DNA from: Amycolatopsis sp. CA-126428
Lineage (GTDB): Bacteria; Actinomycetota; Actinomycetes; Mycobacteriales; Pseudonocardiaceae
Assembly (NCBI RefSeq): GCF_002904335.1
Contig: NZ_PPHF01000151.1
Location: 1 to 38,114 of the forward strand
Reading direction: 5' to 3'
Length of the DNA stretch: 38,114 bases
Shown here piece after piece: positions 15,133 through 23,421 of the stretch (the first letter of the stretch is position 1; each line of letters opens with the position of its first letter). Made by a program: the position numbers and the translations under genes. The notes below the pieces were generated by a model that worked only from the letters and a program-made list of their open reading frames with translations, was not told the DNA's origin and did no database searches.

Positions 15133-15878
15133 TCGCCGTCCTCAGTCGTGTACTCGTAGAAAACCCAGTGGTCGGGCAAGGCGGCGGATTCACCGTACTC
15201 GACGACCGTCCCGTCGGCCGCCACGAAGGTGCTCCGGCCGAGCAGCACCGGCGACCCGGCGGGCAGCCCCAGCTCGGCCGCCTCCTCCTCGCCCGCGCGG
15301 CCCGCCGCGTGCCGTTCCTGCGTCGTCGCGATCTTCGTGCCGAGCCGGGCGGCCGCGTGGGCCGCGGTGCCCTCGACGATCCGCTCCGCCACCAGCAACG
15401 CCGGCGCCTTGGCCGACAGCACGCCGTCGAACCACGAGGTCGACGTCGACAGCGGCCGCGAGTCGGGACCGTAGGTGGTACGGCGACGGCGGATCACCGG
15501 GGCGCCCTCCTCCAGGCCGAGTGCGGCCGCGGCGCGTTCGGAGGCCCGCTCGAGACCGGCCGAGCGGATCACCGCGTAGTGGCCCGGCGGGTAGATCCGG
15601 CCCGTCCGCACCGAGGAGGTGGTGCGGTCGCGGGCCGTGCGGTGCAGGCCGCCGCGGTCGACGACCGTGCCGACCCCGCGCACGGGCCGCACGAGGCCCT
15701 GCGAGCGGAGCGTGGCCAGCACCTTGGTGGCCGTCGCCATGGCGACGGTCCAGGTGCGCGCGATCTCGCGGGCGGACGGCACCGCGTCGCCCTCCTGCAG
15801 CCGGCCGGACAGGATGTCGTCACGGATCCGGCCGGCGATCTGCAGGTACGGCGGCTCGGGGCGATCGAGGGTGGGCAA
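15129..15878 (-). CDS. GntR-family regulator with UTRA domain (HutC subfamily)
   Basis: The protein has 249 residues. An N-terminal winged helix-turn-helix (about 8-75; PPYLQIAGRIRDDILSGRLQ and VPSAREIARTWTVAMATATK) is followed by a UTRA ligand domain (about 95-240). It starts with TTG at 15878, supported by GAGGAG five bases upstream and an in-frame TGA directly before it, so no longer start is possible. The ligand is unknown. It is the first gene of the gntR-purC operon. Three CTAG-centred palindromes lie within 130 bases upstream and are likely autoregulatory sites. Confidence 0.9.
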   Translation of the reverse strand: MPTLDRPEPPYLQIAGRIRDDILSGRLQEGDAVPSAREIARTWTVAMATATKVLATLRSQGLVRPVRGVGTVVDRGGLHRTARDRTTSSVRTGRIYPPGHYAVIRSAGLERASERAAAALGLEEGAPVIRRRRTTYGPDSRPLSTSTSWFDGVLSAKAPALLVAERIVEGTAAHAAARLGTKIATTQERHAAGRAGEEEAAELGLPAGSPVLLGRSTFVAADGTVVEYGESAALPDHWVFYEYTTEDGE

Positions 15879-15908
15879 GGCGGCTCCTCACAGGGACAAC
15901 ACGCACAA

Positions 15909-15999
15909 GTGTTCTAGCACGCCGGAGGGTGTCCCACAAAGGCCTGTTCAGAACCACCCAGGTGTACTAGTACACGCACTGGACTGCGCTCTAGTACGC
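15909..15999. promoter_or_regulatory. Three CTAG-centred operator candidates
   Basis: Three related palindromes lie in the divergent gap: GTGTTCTAGCACGC (15909-15922), the perfect GTGTACTAGTACAC (15962-15975) and GCGCTCTAGTACGC (15986-15999). Their shared form is G-Y-G-Y-W-CTAG-Y-AC-R-C. CTAG is rare in high-GC DNA, and CTAG-centred sites are known for HutC-type GntR proteins such as DasR. They are best explained as binding sites of the adjacent GntR regulator and may also control the plus-strand gene at 16017. Confidence 0.7.
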
Positions 16000-16016
16000 A
16001 AGTTACCCTCGAAAGT

Positions 16017-16463
16017 GTGTCCCCGCCCACAGCGCATTCCGGCTCCAGCGGCCAGGGCCTCGAGCAACTCCTCGAGGAACTCCGGCGCCGCAAATGGGTG
16101 CTGCACCTGTTCGGTGGCCGTGAGGCACCGGAGATCTACGCGGCGGTACACCGCTGGCCGACCTGCGCGGACGTCATCATCCTGCGCGACGAGCACCGGG
16201 CCAGCGCGTACCGCGTGCCGACCTTCCCGGGCACCGACGTGTTCAGCCCGGCGGTCGTCACCTGGCAGTACCACGCCACCCCGGTGTGGACGCTGCGGGC
16301 GGTGCTCACCCTGGCGGAGCCCGGCACCCCGGGCGCCCCGCTGCAGGCACTCCGGCCACAGCCGGATTGCCGGATCCCGCCCGAACTGCGCAGCGACGTC
16401 ACCATCCGGCCGACCGGGACGCGCGGGGAGGGAGACGACGGTGGCCCGCCCGCGTGCGCCTAG
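16017..16463 (+). CDS. Hypothetical protein, 148 aa
   Basis: I do not recognise a family. The GTG-initiated product reads RRRKWVLHLFGGREAPEIYA near residues 23-42 and contains several Trp and His residues and a segment VVTWQYHATPVWTLRAVLTL. It has no signal peptide and no clear membrane helix. The C-terminus is Pro/Arg-rich. It is divergent from the GntR regulator, and all three CTAG-centred sites lie within 110 bases upstream, so shared control is likely. It ends 12 bases before the convergent ispD stop. Confidence 0.65.
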   Translation: MSPPTAHSGSSGQGLEQLLEELRRRKWVLHLFGGREAPEIYAAVHRWPTCADVIILRDEHRASAYRVPTFPGTDVFSPAVVTWQYHATPVWTLRAVLTLAEPGTPGAPLQALRPQPDCRIPPELRSDVTIRPTGTRGEGDDGGPPACA

Positions 16464-16475
16464 CAGTCATCAGGC

Positions 16476-17153
16476 TCAGCGGGCGAGCAGCCGCTCCGCG
16501 ACGACGAGGTCGTGCGGGTAGGTGATCTTGAGGTTCTCGGGAGCGCCCGGGACCCAGCGGATCGGCAGGGAGGAGAACCGCTCCATGCACGACGAAGTGT
16601 CCGTCCCCACGAAACCTTCGCGCTCGGCCTTCTCGTAGGCCTCGAGCAGCGGTCCGGCCCGGAAGCCCTGAGGCGTCTGGACGCGGATCGCGCCGGGCAC
16701 CTGGGCGACCAGGTGCCCGGCATCCACCTCGACGACGTCGTCCGCGGCCAGGCCCGGCACAGCCCCCCCGTCCTCGCGTGTCCGGGCCAAAACCGCACCG
16801 ACCAGTTCGGGGTGGACCAGCGGCCGGGCCGCGTCGTGCAAGAGCACGGCGTCGACCCGGCCGCCTGTTATGCGCTCGGCGAGGTGACGGAGGGCGTTGA
16901 GCTCGGAGGCCTGCCGAGTGTCGCCGCCGTACACGATCTCGACGTCTTCGCCGGCGACCTCTTCGGCGAGTTCGCGGTCCTGCGGCCGGATCACCAGCAC
17001 GAGCACGCCGATCCCCGGGACGCGCCGGAAGGCGTCCAGCGACCAGGCGACGACGCGCCGCCCGGCCAGGGGCAGGTAGACCTTGTTCACCTTCGCGCCG
17101 ACGCGGGTCCCCGCGCCACTGGCCAGCACCACCGCGGCCGCCGTCGTCTCCAC
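16476..17153 (-). CDS. ispD: IspD-family cytidylyltransferase (probable MEP cytidylyltransferase)
   Basis: The protein has 225 residues. It carries the nucleotidyltransferase P-loop AAAVVLASGAGTRVGAKVNK (about 5-24), then YGGDTRQASELNAL, LLHDAARPLV, QTPQGFR and a terminal VPGAPENLKITYPHDLVVAE. These support CTP:MEP cytidylyltransferase of the non-mevalonate isoprenoid route. In many actinobacteria ispD is next to ispF and carD; here it stands alone between a hypothetical gene and cobT. Residues near the active-site Asp read TDTSSCMER. A related TarI/IspD-like role on another substrate remains possible. The start GTG (17153) lacks a clear ribosome site. Confidence 0.82.
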   Translation of the reverse strand: METTAAAVVLASGAGTRVGAKVNKVYLPLAGRRVVAWSLDAFRRVPGIGVLVLVIRPQDRELAEEVAGEDVEIVYGGDTRQASELNALRHLAERITGGRVDAVLLHDAARPLVHPELVGAVLARTREDGGAVPGLAADDVVEVDAGHLVAQVPGAIRVQTPQGFRAGPLLEAYEKAEREGFVGTDTSSCMERFSSLPIRWVPGAPENLKITYPHDLVVAERLLAR

Positions 17154-17481
17154 GAGCCGCGAGACTACTGGGCGCCGGTGAGCGCGGCCGGGCGCGTGGC
17201 CGGGTTTCGGGCGATCTCGGGACAGCGCCACTCGCCCGGGCACTGACTCTGCCCAAGACCAAGCCGGACCCGCGGGCCGGTTCCCCGCGCGACCCCGCGG
17301 CAGCCGCGGCAGCCGCGGCCGAGCCGACGCCGGCCCACCCTGCGGCCAGCCCGGCAGCGGCGGCCGCCGAACCGCTCGGCACCCGGAAGCGCCGAAGCCG
17401 CGCCCACCGGCCGCACAACTGCCCGCCGCCCGTGCCCGGTAGGTTGGCCACAGCGTTGCCGTGCCGAAGAAAGGGCCTGGT
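17154..17481. other. Very GC-rich gap between ispD and cobT
   Basis: This 328-base divergent gap contains no gene I can support. It holds GC-rich Ala/Pro-coding-like sequence open in several frames, including a tandem GCGGCAGCC near 17290-17310. Promoters of ispD and cobT must lie here. I looked for a cobalamin riboswitch because cobT follows; CCACT/CACTG pieces occur near 17229-17250, but the B12-box and P1 pairing were not found. Confidence 0.5.
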
Positions 17482-18558
17482 GTGGAGCCGGAAAACATCG
17501 AGTTCGCCGAGATCACCCCACCCGATGACCACGCTCGGTCCGCCGCCATCGCGCTGCACGACAAGCTGGTCAAACCCGCCGGGTCGCTGGGCAGGCTGGA
17601 AGAGCTGGGTGTCTGGATCGCCGCCTGCCAGGGGCAGTCGCCGCCGCGGCCGTTCACCCGGCCGCGCGTGGTCGTCTTCGCCGGGGACCACGGCATTGCC
17701 GCCAAGGGCGTCTCCGCCTATCCCGCCGAGGTCACCGCGCAGCTGCTGGGGACCATGCTCACCGGCGGCGCCGTGATCAACGTGCTGGCCGCCGCCGCGG
17801 GTGCGAGCGTGCGCGTCGTCGATCTGGCCGTCGACACCGAGGCCCCCGCGACGCGCTCGATCGGCGAGTTCAAGGTCCGCCGCGGCTCGGGCTCCATCGA
17901 CGTCGAAGACGCGCTGACCGCCGACGAAGCGGAAAAGGCGATCCGGGCCGGGATCGCGATCGCCGACGCCGAAGTCGACGGCGGGGCCGACCTGCTCATT
18001 CCCGGCGACCTCGGGATCGGCAACAGCACCCCGGCGTCGGTGCTGGTGGCGGCCCTGACCGGCACCGAGCCGGTCGCCGTCGTCGGCCGCGGCTCCGGCA
18101 TCGACGACGACGCGTGGATGCGCAAGGCCACCGCCGTGCGCGACGCCCTGCGCCGGGCCCGTGCGGTGCTGGCCGACCCGGTCGGCCTGCTGCGCACCAC
18201 GGCCGGTGCGGACATCGCCGCGATGGCCGGGTTCCTCGCCCAGGCCGCGGTCCGCCGGACGCCGGTCGTCCTGGACGGCCTGGTGGCCTGCGCCGCCGCG
18301 CTCGTCGCCGAAGACCTGGCCCCGGGCGCGCGGCGCTGGTGGGTCGCGGGCCAGCGGACGGCCGAACCGGCGCACGCCCTCGCGCTGGAGCACCTCGACC
18401 TGGGCCCGCTGCTGGAACTGGACGTCCGGCTCGGCGAAGGCACCGGCGCCGTGACCGCGTTGCCGCTGCTGATGATGGCCGCCCGCGTCCTCGCCGAGAC
18501 GGCCACCCACGAGCAGGCCGGCGTCTCCGGCCCGCTGATCGCCGCACCCGCTTCCTGA
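17482..18558 (+). CDS. cobT: Nicotinate-nucleotide--dimethylbenzimidazole phosphoribosyltransferase
   Basis: The protein has 358 residues and makes alpha-ribazole phosphate, the lower-ligand precursor of cobalamin. Family features are VKPAGSLGRLEELG, VVFAGDHGIAAKGVSAYP, GDLGIGNSTPAS, and the catalytic Glu in DVRLGEGTGAV. The start at 17482 is chosen because AAAGGG lies six bases upstream; an in-frame GTG at 17461 would add seven residues. In M. tuberculosis the syntenic cobT is followed by cobS; here cobS and cobU are absent and ilvE follows after a strong terminator. Confidence 0.94.
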   Translation: MEPENIEFAEITPPDDHARSAAIALHDKLVKPAGSLGRLEELGVWIAACQGQSPPRPFTRPRVVVFAGDHGIAAKGVSAYPAEVTAQLLGTMLTGGAVINVLAAAAGASVRVVDLAVDTEAPATRSIGEFKVRRGSGSIDVEDALTADEAEKAIRAGIAIADAEVDGGADLLIPGDLGIGNSTPASVLVAALTGTEPVAVVGRGSGIDDDAWMRKATAVRDALRRARAVLADPVGLLRTTAGADIAAMAGFLAQAAVRRTPVVLDGLVACAAALVAEDLAPGARRWWVAGQRTAEPAHALALEHLDLGPLLELDVRLGEGTGAVTALPLLMMAARVLAETATHEQAGVSGPLIAAPAS

Positions 18559-18565
18559 CGAACGA

Positions 18566-18595
18566 AAGCGGCCCCCGGCGCACCGGGGGCCGCTT
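18566..18595. terminator. Strong hairpin between convergent cobT and ilvE
   Basis: A perfect 13-bp stem AAGCGGCCCCCGG (18566-18578) pairs with 18583-18595 over the loop CGCA. It lies 8 bases after the cobT stop and 12 before the ilvE stop on the other strand, so it can end both transcripts. Confidence 0.88.
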
Positions 18596-18606
18596 CGGAA
18601 AACCGC

Positions 18607-19710
<1,104 letters not shown>

Positions 19711-19807
19711 GGCTAGACGATACCGCTTGCTCGGACGCGCGTTAGTCGGATGTCCATCTGTTCCGGAGTTCCCCGCGCCCGCGGGGCGAGCGCTCTAGGA
19801 TGCGGTG

Positions 19808-20107
19808 GTGACCTACCACTCCACTGAGCCGGTCCCCCGGCCCAAGACCACCGGCGCCGACATCAAGACCTTCGTCGCCGCGGTGCTGCTGACCTTCGGC
19901 GTCGGCCTGCTCGGCATGGTCGGCTGGGCCGTGCTGGACAGCGGCTTCGGCGGCTTCCTCGGCCTGGTCGGCGGCGTCTTCGGCGTCGTGTGGTGGCGGA
20001 AGATCCACGGCAAGGCGTTCCCGAAGGTGCTCCCGACCAAGTCGGTCGTCATCCTCGCGGTCGTCAACGCCGTGCTGGCGCTGATCCTTCTCCTGACCGC
20101 GGGCTGA
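19808..20107 (+). CDS. Small membrane protein, about 99 aa
   Basis: The protein has about 99 residues with three hydrophobic segments (about 24-48, 50-66 and 78-99), the last reaching the C-terminus. A short basic stretch (WWRKIHGKAFPKVLPTK) separates segments two and three. I recognise no family. AGGA lies upstream; GTG codons at 19805 and 19808 are both possible starts and the second is better spaced. Its last 44 bases overlap the 3-prime end of the convergent DUF402 gene. It is divergent from ilvE. Confidence 0.72.
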   Translation: MTYHSTEPVPRPKTTGADIKTFVAAVLLTFGVGLLGMVGWAVLDSGFGGFLGLVGGVFGVVWWRKIHGKAFPKVLPTKSVVILAVVNAVLALILLLTAG

Positions 20108-20738
20108 GCGAAGCCGGCAGGCCGGGCGGCAGCTCCGGCGCCGGCCAGCCCTCGTCCGGGCGGAAGTCGGTGTCGGTCCCGTCGAACGGGTAGGCGCCGC
20201 GGTCGGCCAGCGCGCCGATCCGCTCGCCCTCCGCGCGCAGCCGGTCGAACTGCTCGAGCGTCAGGCGGCCGACCTCGATGGCGGCTTCGGCCTCGTCCTC
20301 GTCGTCCCAGCGCCAGCTGCCGTCGCGCTCGACGACGACGTCGAGCACGCCGTCGATCCGGTCGACCGCGCCGGGCGTGCGGCCCAGCGGGATCTCCAGG
20401 TTCACGTACCAGTTCTTGAACCGGCCTTCGAGGTCGAAGAACCACCAGACCGACGACCACTCGTCTTCGGGGATCCGGCGCAGCGTCGACGCGCCGTGCC
20501 AGCAGTCCGGCACCGCCACCCGCGGGATGCGGAACCGCTGGTCCAGCGGGGCGTCCCGCATCAGGCGGCCGTCGGCGAGCCTGCTGCCGATGATCGGCGT
20601 ACCCGCCGGCAACCAGGCACGCAGGACGCGGCCGTCGTCTTCGAGGACGCGCAGCGGGTGGACCTGGCCGATCGAGCCGTCGGGGCGGTGGAACCGTTCG
20701 ACCACGGTTTCCCCCGGCCGCCAGCGTCGATCACTCAC
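20064..20738 (-). CDS. DUF402 domain protein
   Basis: The protein has 224 residues. The N-terminal half resembles DUF402 (SSVWWFFDLEGRFKNWYVNL, then DVVVERDGSWRWDDEDEAEAA), a family that includes FomD, a metal-dependent phosphoester hydrolase of fosfomycin biosynthesis, and other nucleotide phosphatases. The specific substrate is unknown. The Trp-rich centre and acidic DDEDE cluster suit metal binding. GTG at 20738 (VSDRRWRPG) is taken as start; another in-frame GTG is at 20747. No strong ribosome site is seen. The gene converges with the small membrane protein and overlaps it by 44 bases. It may be co-transcribed with the membrane protein gene upstream of it, 94 bases away. Confidence 0.8.
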   Translation of the reverse strand: MSDRRWRPGETVVERFHRPDGSIGQVHPLRVLEDDGRVLRAWLPAGTPIIGSRLADGRLMRDAPLDQRFRIPRVAVPDCWHGASTLRRIPEDEWSSVWWFFDLEGRFKNWYVNLEIPLGRTPGAVDRIDGVLDVVVERDGSWRWDDEDEAEAAIEVGRLTLEQFDRLRAEGERIGALADRGAYPFDGTDTDFRPDEGWPAPELPPGLPASLSPRSGEGSAPARR

Positions 20739-20832
20739 GGGTCTCACTGTACTAATCCGGCCAAAAGTAGGCCGCCCCCTGCACGGCACGTGACCGTTGC
20801 CCGGAAGCCATGCGGCCGTGGCTGTGGTCGGA

Positions 20833-21681
20833 TTAGTGCAGATCGGCACTGTACCTGCGCGCGCGTACGCCCAGTAGCAGCTCGAACACGGTGGCCAACC
20901 CGGCGACGACGAGCACGGGCAGCACCGGCAGCAGGTACGCGGCCACCACGGCGACGGCGAGCCCGGCAAGCCCCGGCATCCCGGCGCGGGCCCGGACCTC
21001 GGTCCCGGCGCCGAGCGCGGGCACGACGGTCGCGATCACGGCGACGACGGTGAGCAGCGGCTGCAGCGCGTCCGCGTCGGCGGCGGACAACAGGTCACGA
21101 AGCGAAGTGAGTGACAGCCCGAGCCGCACCGCGCCGAGCTGGTAGAGCGCCGCGAAGGCCACCAGCACGGCGACCCCGCCGAGGAGCAGCACCCGCCACC
21201 CGGCGTGCTCGCCTCGCCGGGCGCGCAGGAACGGGAGGAAGATCACCGCGGCGACGAGCACGCCCGCGAAGTCCGGGGGCCGCAGGCCGCCGCCGACGGT
21301 CGCCACCGGCGGCACCGCGACGCACACCGCAATCAGCCCGAGACCCGCGAGGAGCATCAGCGCGCCGGTGATCCGTACGACGATCGTCGGGATCTCCAGC
21401 CCGGCGAACCCCGCGCCGGTCACCACGACGACGAACGCCGCGGCGGCCGCCGCCCGGTGCTCCGGGAAGACGTAGGCGCCGAACGCGATCGCGTAGACCG
21501 TCACCTCGGCCGGCCGCGCGACGGCGACGGCGACCCGGTCCACCAGGGCATCCCCCGGTTCCGGGACCCGCGCCGTCACGCCGGCGGCCACCGCCGCGAG
21601 CACCAGCCCGGCGAGCAGCCACCAGCCCGCGCCCGCCGCCCCGGCCGCCAGCGCCACCAGCAGTCCACCGCCCAGCCGCAC
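20833..21681 (-). CDS. Multi-spanning membrane protein, unknown function
   Basis: The protein has 282 residues and about eight hydrophobic helices, with very high Ala/Val/Leu/Gly content. It starts with GTG and GGGAGG lies five bases upstream. Segments such as VTVYAIAFGAYVFPEH and IPTIVVRITGALMLLAG recall part of amino acid-polyamine-organocation permeases, but the length is about half that family's and the match is not certain. It is divergent from pepA across a 109-base gap. A transporter or a truncated permease is possible. Confidence 0.72.
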   Translation of the reverse strand: MRLGGGLLVALAAGAAGAGWWLLAGLVLAAVAAGVTARVPEPGDALVDRVAVAVARPAEVTVYAIAFGAYVFPEHRAAAAAAFVVVVTGAGFAGLEIPTIVVRITGALMLLAGLGLIAVCVAVPPVATVGGGLRPPDFAGVLVAAVIFLPFLRARRGEHAGWRVLLLGGVAVLVAFAALYQLGAVRLGLSLTSLRDLLSAADADALQPLLTVVAVIATVVPALGAGTEVRARAGMPGLAGLAVAVVAAYLLPVLPVLVVAGLATVFELLLGVRARRYSADLH

Positions 21682-21790
21682 GCGGCCCTCCCGTACCTGT
21701 GTTCACCCGTGGTTCCGTCGTCATTAGCATGGCTCACGATCCCGACCGGGCCGGTGCCCGGTACCACCGAGAACGCGCGAGGAGCCAGAA

Positions 21791-23290
21791 GTGACCGTGC
21801 CTAAGCTCGCCCTGTCCGACAACACCGGGGAGGCACTGGCCAAGACGCGCGCCGACGTGGTCGTCATCGGCACCCTGGCCGGCGAGGACGGTCCCGTGCT
21901 CGCCCCCGGCGCCGCCGCCGTGGACGCCGCCTTCGACGGCCGGCTCGCCGGCCTGCTGGCCACGCTCGGCGCGAGCGGCAAGGCCGAAGAGGTCGTCAAG
22001 GTCCCGACGCTGGGCAAGCTCCCCGCCGGTGTCGTGCTCGCCGTCGGCCTGGGCAAGGCGGCCGGCGCCGTCACCCCGGAGCAGGTCCGCCGCGCCGCGG
22101 GCGCCGCCGGCCGCGCGCTGGCCGGCACCGACCGCGCGCTGGTCACGCTGTCCGAGCTCGACCTGCAGGCCGCCGTCGAGGGCACGATCCTCGGCTCGTA
22201 CGTCTTCACCGCCTACCGCTCGGAGAAGGGCGACGCCCCGCTGGCGAAGGCGGACTTCACGAGCCCGGCCGACGGCACCGCCCGCGAGCACAAGGCGACC
22301 CTGAAGGCGGCCGGCGCCATCGCCGAAGCTGTCATCGTCGCCCGCGACCTGATCAACACCCCGCCGAACGACCTCTACCCGGCTTCCTTCGCCGACCAGG
22401 CGAAGAAGCTGGCCGAGGACAACGGCCTCGAGTTCGAGGTGCTCGACGAGAAGGCCCTGAAGCGCAAGGGCTTCGGCGGCATCCTCGGCGTCGGCGGCGG
22501 CTCGTCGCGCCCGCCGCGGCTGCTGCGCCTGGCCTACAAGCCGGCCAAGGCCGCCAAGAAGGTCGCGCTGGTCGGCAAGGGCATCACGTTCGACTCCGGC
22601 GGCATCTCGCTCAAGCCCGCCGCGAACATGGACCACATGACCTCGGACATGTCCGGCGCGGCCGGCGTGCTCGCGTCGGTGGTGCTGGCGGCGAAGCTGA
22701 AGTACCCGCTGGAGGTCGTCGCGCACATCCCGCTGGCGGAGAACCTGCCGTCGGGGACGTCGTACCGCCCGGGTGACGTGCTGACCATGTACGGCGGCAA
22801 GACCGTCGAGGTGCTCAACACCGACGCCGAGGGCCGGCTCGTGCTCGTGGACGCCATGGTGCGCGCGGCCGAGGAGAACCCGGACTACCTGATCGAGACC
22901 TCGACGCTGACCGGCGCCCAGGTCGTCGCGCTCGGCAACCGCACCGCCGGCGTGATGGGCTCGGAGGACTTCCGCGACCGCGTCGCCGGCGTCATGCAGG
23001 CCACCGGCGAAAACGGCTGGGCCATGCCGCTGCCGGAGGAACTGCGCGCCGACCTCGACTCGCGGCTGGCCGACCTGGCCAACGTGACCGGCCACCGCTG
23101 GGGCGGCATGCTCGCCGCCGGGATCTTCCTGCGAGAGTTCGTCGCGGACGGCCTCGACTGGGTCCACATCGACATCGCGGGCCCGTCGTTCAACACCGGC
23201 TCCCCGTGGGGCTACACCGGCAAGGGCGGCACCGGCGTCCCGGTGCGGTCGATCGCCGCGGTGCTGGCGGACATCGCCGCCAACGGCTGA
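21791..23290 (+). CDS. pepA: Leucyl aminopeptidase (M17)
   Basis: The protein has 499 residues. It is a cytoplasmic two-metal aminopeptidase that releases N-terminal residues from peptides and is usually a hexamer. The metal and catalytic motifs are seen: VGKGITFDSGGISLKP (about 260-275), DHMTSDMSGAAG, and NTDAEGRLVL (about 343-352). The GTG start has GAGGAG six bases upstream. It matches Rv2213 of M. tuberculosis in position. In Streptomyces the pepA homologue neighbours lpd; here four kilobases of other genes stand between them. A palindromic repeat lies directly after its stop. Confidence 0.96.
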   Translation: MTVPKLALSDNTGEALAKTRADVVVIGTLAGEDGPVLAPGAAAVDAAFDGRLAGLLATLGASGKAEEVVKVPTLGKLPAGVVLAVGLGKAAGAVTPEQVRRAAGAAGRALAGTDRALVTLSELDLQAAVEGTILGSYVFTAYRSEKGDAPLAKADFTSPADGTAREHKATLKAAGAIAEAVIVARDLINTPPNDLYPASFADQAKKLAEDNGLEFEVLDEKALKRKGFGGILGVGGGSSRPPRLLRLAYKPAKAAKKVALVGKGITFDSGGISLKPAANMDHMTSDMSGAAGVLASVVLAAKLKYPLEVVAHIPLAENLPSGTSYRPGDVLTMYGGKTVEVLNTDAEGRLVLVDAMVRAAEENPDYLIETSTLTGAQVVALGNRTAGVMGSEDFRDRVAGVMQATGENGWAMPLPEELRADLDSRLADLANVTGHRWGGMLAAGIFLREFVADGLDWVHIDIAGPSFNTGSPWGYTGKGGTGVPVRSIAAVLADIAANG

Positions 23291-23306
23291 CCAGTCTGCC
23301 GCTGCT

Positions 23307-23354
23307 GGTCGTGAGTGGTAAGGCGGGTTAGAACCCGCCTTACCACTCACGACC
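23307..23354. repeat. Dispersed palindromic repeat, copy 3
   Basis: Two 23-base arms, 23307-23329 and 23332-23354, are exactly complementary around AG. The inner 21 bases of each arm are identical to copy 1. CTGCCGC (23296-23302) precedes it, five bases after the pepA stop codon. Unlike copies 1 and 2 it lies between two genes in the same direction (pepA and the TRAP permease gene), at the edge of the putative accessory insertion. Confidence 0.94.
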
Positions 23355-23401
23355 GCCGGCGCCCGGAGTGATCCGTTTGCCGCTTTCGGTGTGATCCGCG
23401 A

Positions 23402-23421
23402 CACCGTACCGTGGCACGGTG
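23402..23421 (+). promoter_or_regulatory. Hairpin overlapping the TRAP permease start codon
   Basis: CACCGT (23402-23407) is complementary to ACGGTG (23416-23421), whose last three bases are the GTG start at 23419. No ribosome site is visible upstream. TGATCCG occurs twice, at 23369 and 23392. The hairpin could limit initiation; this is inference from pairing alone. Confidence 0.35.

Noticed and set aside
17268..17460. Ala/Pro-rich frame ahead of cobT with many GCC/GCG codons
   Set aside because: Two frames look equally coding-like because of extreme GC content, and neither has a supported start; not called as a gene.
17154..17481. Possible cobalamin riboswitch ahead of cobT
   Set aside because: CCACT and CACTG pieces occur, but I could not find the B12 box or the closing stem, and the region is mostly simple GC-rich sequence.
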